64,000 nucleotides of DNA from NCBI RefSeq assembly GCF_019669085.1, contig NZ_AP024401.1, positions 496,001 to 560,000 of the forward strand, given 5' to 3'. This DNA comes from Borrelia sp. HM (lineage in GTDB: Bacteria; Spirochaetota; Spirochaetia; Borreliales; Borreliaceae). The position numbers and the translations under genes were made by a program. Position 1 is the first letter of the stretch, and every line of letters starts with the position of its first letter. Below, in pieces: positions 63,065 through 64,000 of the stretch. The notes beneath the pieces are model-generated. The model was not told where the DNA came from and made no database searches. It saw only the letters and a list, made by a program, of their open reading frames with translations.

Positions 63065-63193
63065 TAATTACAAGGAATATATCATTTAGTAAATTTTGAT
63101 TTTATTGATTAAAAATGCTTAACATTTAATGAATTTACTCTTTCTTTACTTTATATTTTATACTCCTAAGAATAATAATTGGAGGGTATAAGT

Positions 63194-63421
63194 TTGAATA
63201 CTTTAACAATATCTCATGAATTGAGCAAAATACATCAGGTGGATTATGATTCTGCTTTGTCTGAACTTTCTATCTTTTTTAAGGACGGGCGAGCTTATAA
63301 ATATTTCAAAATTGAGCCAAGGCATTTTAATATGATATCTAAGCTTGTGCAAGAGAGAAAATCAGTTGGTAAATATTTGACAGAGCATATCTTTAACAAA
63401 TATGATCAAGAAAAGCTTTAG
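63194..63421 (+). CDS. KTSC-domain small protein
   Basis: 75 residues from TTG 63194, with GGAGG 8 bases before it; an earlier TTG at 63179 would place the ribosome binding site inside the gene. The sequence fits the KTSC pattern: VDYDSALSELSIFFKDGRAYKYFKIEPRHF, then KSVGKYLTEHIFNKY. KTSC domains occur alone or next to RNA-related domains such as in LysRS relatives; no function is established. A strong terminator follows 28 bases later. Confidence 0.8.
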   Translation: MNTLTISHELSKIHQVDYDSALSELSIFFKDGRAYKYFKIEPRHFNMISKLVQERKSVGKYLTEHIFNKYDQEKL

Positions 63422-63449
63422 TTCTAGTCATTTAGATTAATAATTGAGT

Positions 63450-63487
63450 AAGGGCTTCTTAATATATTAAGAAGCCCTTTTTATTTG
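63450..63487 (+). terminator. Rho-independent terminator after the KTSC gene
   Basis: A perfect 30-base palindrome (63450-63479) with a G+C-rich base, AAGGGCTTCTTAA and its complement, followed by TTTTTATTT. It ends the KTSC transcript. No minus-strand gene ends within sight on the right, so the bidirectional look may have no second use. Confidence 0.9.
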
Positions 63488-63621
63488 CTTTAATATTGTT
63501 AATTTCGATATAATAAAATCGCTATTATCCATAATTATCTTGATATTTTTTTAAATAAGAGTTATAATTTTACTAAATTGTTAAATTTGGTAAAATTAGC
63601 AGTTTTTATAGGATCTAGATA

Positions 63622-64000
63622 ATGATGAAGAAGTTGTTGTCATTTATAATGATGTTTTTATTGTTAAATGTTTCTTATGCTAAGATTTTTTATTTTGCAG
63701 CGGGTTTTAATACTCAATTTAGTCTTGAATCACTTTTTTTATTTAATAAGAAAACTTATACGGTTTTAGATAAGTGGATGAGTTTTGAATTGTTATCTAT
63801 CATAAAAAATATGAAAAATGATTTATTAACTCATGTGGATGCACTTTCTAATAGTACGTATGATCTATATCATTCTGCACAAGAAAGTTTAGAACTTTTT
63901 ACAAATTTATATGATGATATTGATCAAACCAATAATGGTACTACTTTAACCAATGCTAATGATACAAATTTTAAAAAAACTGCAATAAGTGATTTGCGTT
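63622..64000 (+). CDS. Secreted protein of unknown function, 3' end cut
   Basis: At least 126 residues, open to the window end. ATG 63622 (or 63625) follows AGGA at 63610-63613. Signal peptide likely (LLSFIMMFLLLNVSYA, cleavage near residue 20). The mature part begins KIFYFAAGFNTQFSLESL and turns polar and Asn/Thr-rich (NNGTTLTNANDTNF). I recognise no family; the C terminus is outside the window. Confidence 0.7.
   Translation, partial: MMKKLLSFIMMFLLLNVSYAKIFYFAAGFNTQFSLESLFLFNKKTYTVLDKWMSFELLSIIKNMKNDLLTHVDALSNSTYDLYHSAQESLELFTNLYDDIDQTNNGTTLTNANDTNFKKTAISDLR

Larger units (their letters stand above)
62707..63193. other. Intergenic region between fusA and the KTSC gene
   Basis: No gene is supported in these 487 bases, which lie between divergent genes. 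They hold a fusA promoter on the minus side and a near-consensus promoter on the plus side (63036-63064), followed by a leader of about 120 bases with an 8-base inverted repeat (AGTAAATT near 63088, AATTTACT near 63132). The middle is A/T-rich without other structure I can name. Confidence 0.6.

Noticed and set aside
62707-63193. Possible small RNA or hidden gene in the fusA-KTSC gap
   Set aside because: No open frame with a ribosome binding site and no promoter-terminator pair enclosing a structured segment; the KTSC promoter and leader explain the right half.
1-64000. CRISPR array, prophage, insertion sequence or restriction system
   Set aside because: No regularly spaced repeats, transposase, integrase, phage structural or methylase genes were seen; gene content is core chromosomal.

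Overview
The window is a stretch of spirochaete main chromosome, almost certainly from a Borrelia/Borreliella species. The evidence is very high A+T, the gene order (laccase-domain protein, Nif3, lspA, murA, tuf joined to the S10/spc/alpha ribosomal cluster, rny, tlyA, der, a giant coiled-coil protein, pheST, trxB, dnaJ-dnaK-grpE, nadE, coaX, exoA, an M16 protease, bactofilin, fusA), and lineage hallmarks: an archaeal-type PheRS, a MurA with Asp instead of Cys, and tRNA-Lys genes with a G2-U71 pair. I cannot tell a Lyme-group from a relapsing-fever species. I see no prophage, insertion sequence, CRISPR array or plasmid-like region.

Layout. 1-5840: envelope and housekeeping genes on the + strand, including a YmdB-like protein that has lost its metal ligands and a MATE transporter. 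5958-6347: a lone minus-strand lipoprotein, then a 410-base control region with a perfect 26-base palindrome on a likely tuf promoter. 6759-20940: EF-Tu followed by 27 translation and secretion genes (S10-spc-alpha) without a strand break; S3 and L30 carry unusual extensions. 21034-24137: RNase Y, YmdB and TlyA, overlapping. 24124-28229: a GerMN protein, Der, a possible NlpC/P60-like secreted protein and a HAD phosphatase. 28248-38091: a protein of about 2,200 residues (membrane anchor, coiled coil, C-terminal helix-turn-helix-like end), then PheS and PheT. 38205-43565: TrxB, then an rRNA methyltransferase and the DnaJ-DnaK-GrpE set on the minus strand. 43937-53346: NadE, CoaX, a DUF2400 protein, a glucosaminidase, a hydrolase-like membrane protein, a PhnP-type metallo-beta-lactamase-fold protein and ExoA, mixed with unknowns. 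53362-58409: a probable peptidase region, with an M16 lipoprotein peptidase facing a secreted HExxH protein. 58461-58808: three minus-strand tRNA genes (Glu, Lys-UUU, Lys-CUU). 58876-62706: TPR protein, bactofilin, Bax-inhibitor-1 protein and EF-G on the minus strand. 63194-64000: a KTSC-domain protein, a strong terminator and the start of a secreted protein cut by the window edge.

The genes mostly serve translation, protein folding, RNA turnover and the cell envelope. The best leads for something undescribed are degenerate relatives of enzymes (YmdB-like, the NadE glutaminase domain, a PAF-acetylhydrolase-like protein), two putative secreted hydrolases not recognised as standard families, the giant coiled-coil protein, and perfect palindromes placed on promoters. 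No complete new multi-gene system is evident. All statements rest on reading the sequence; no database search was run.
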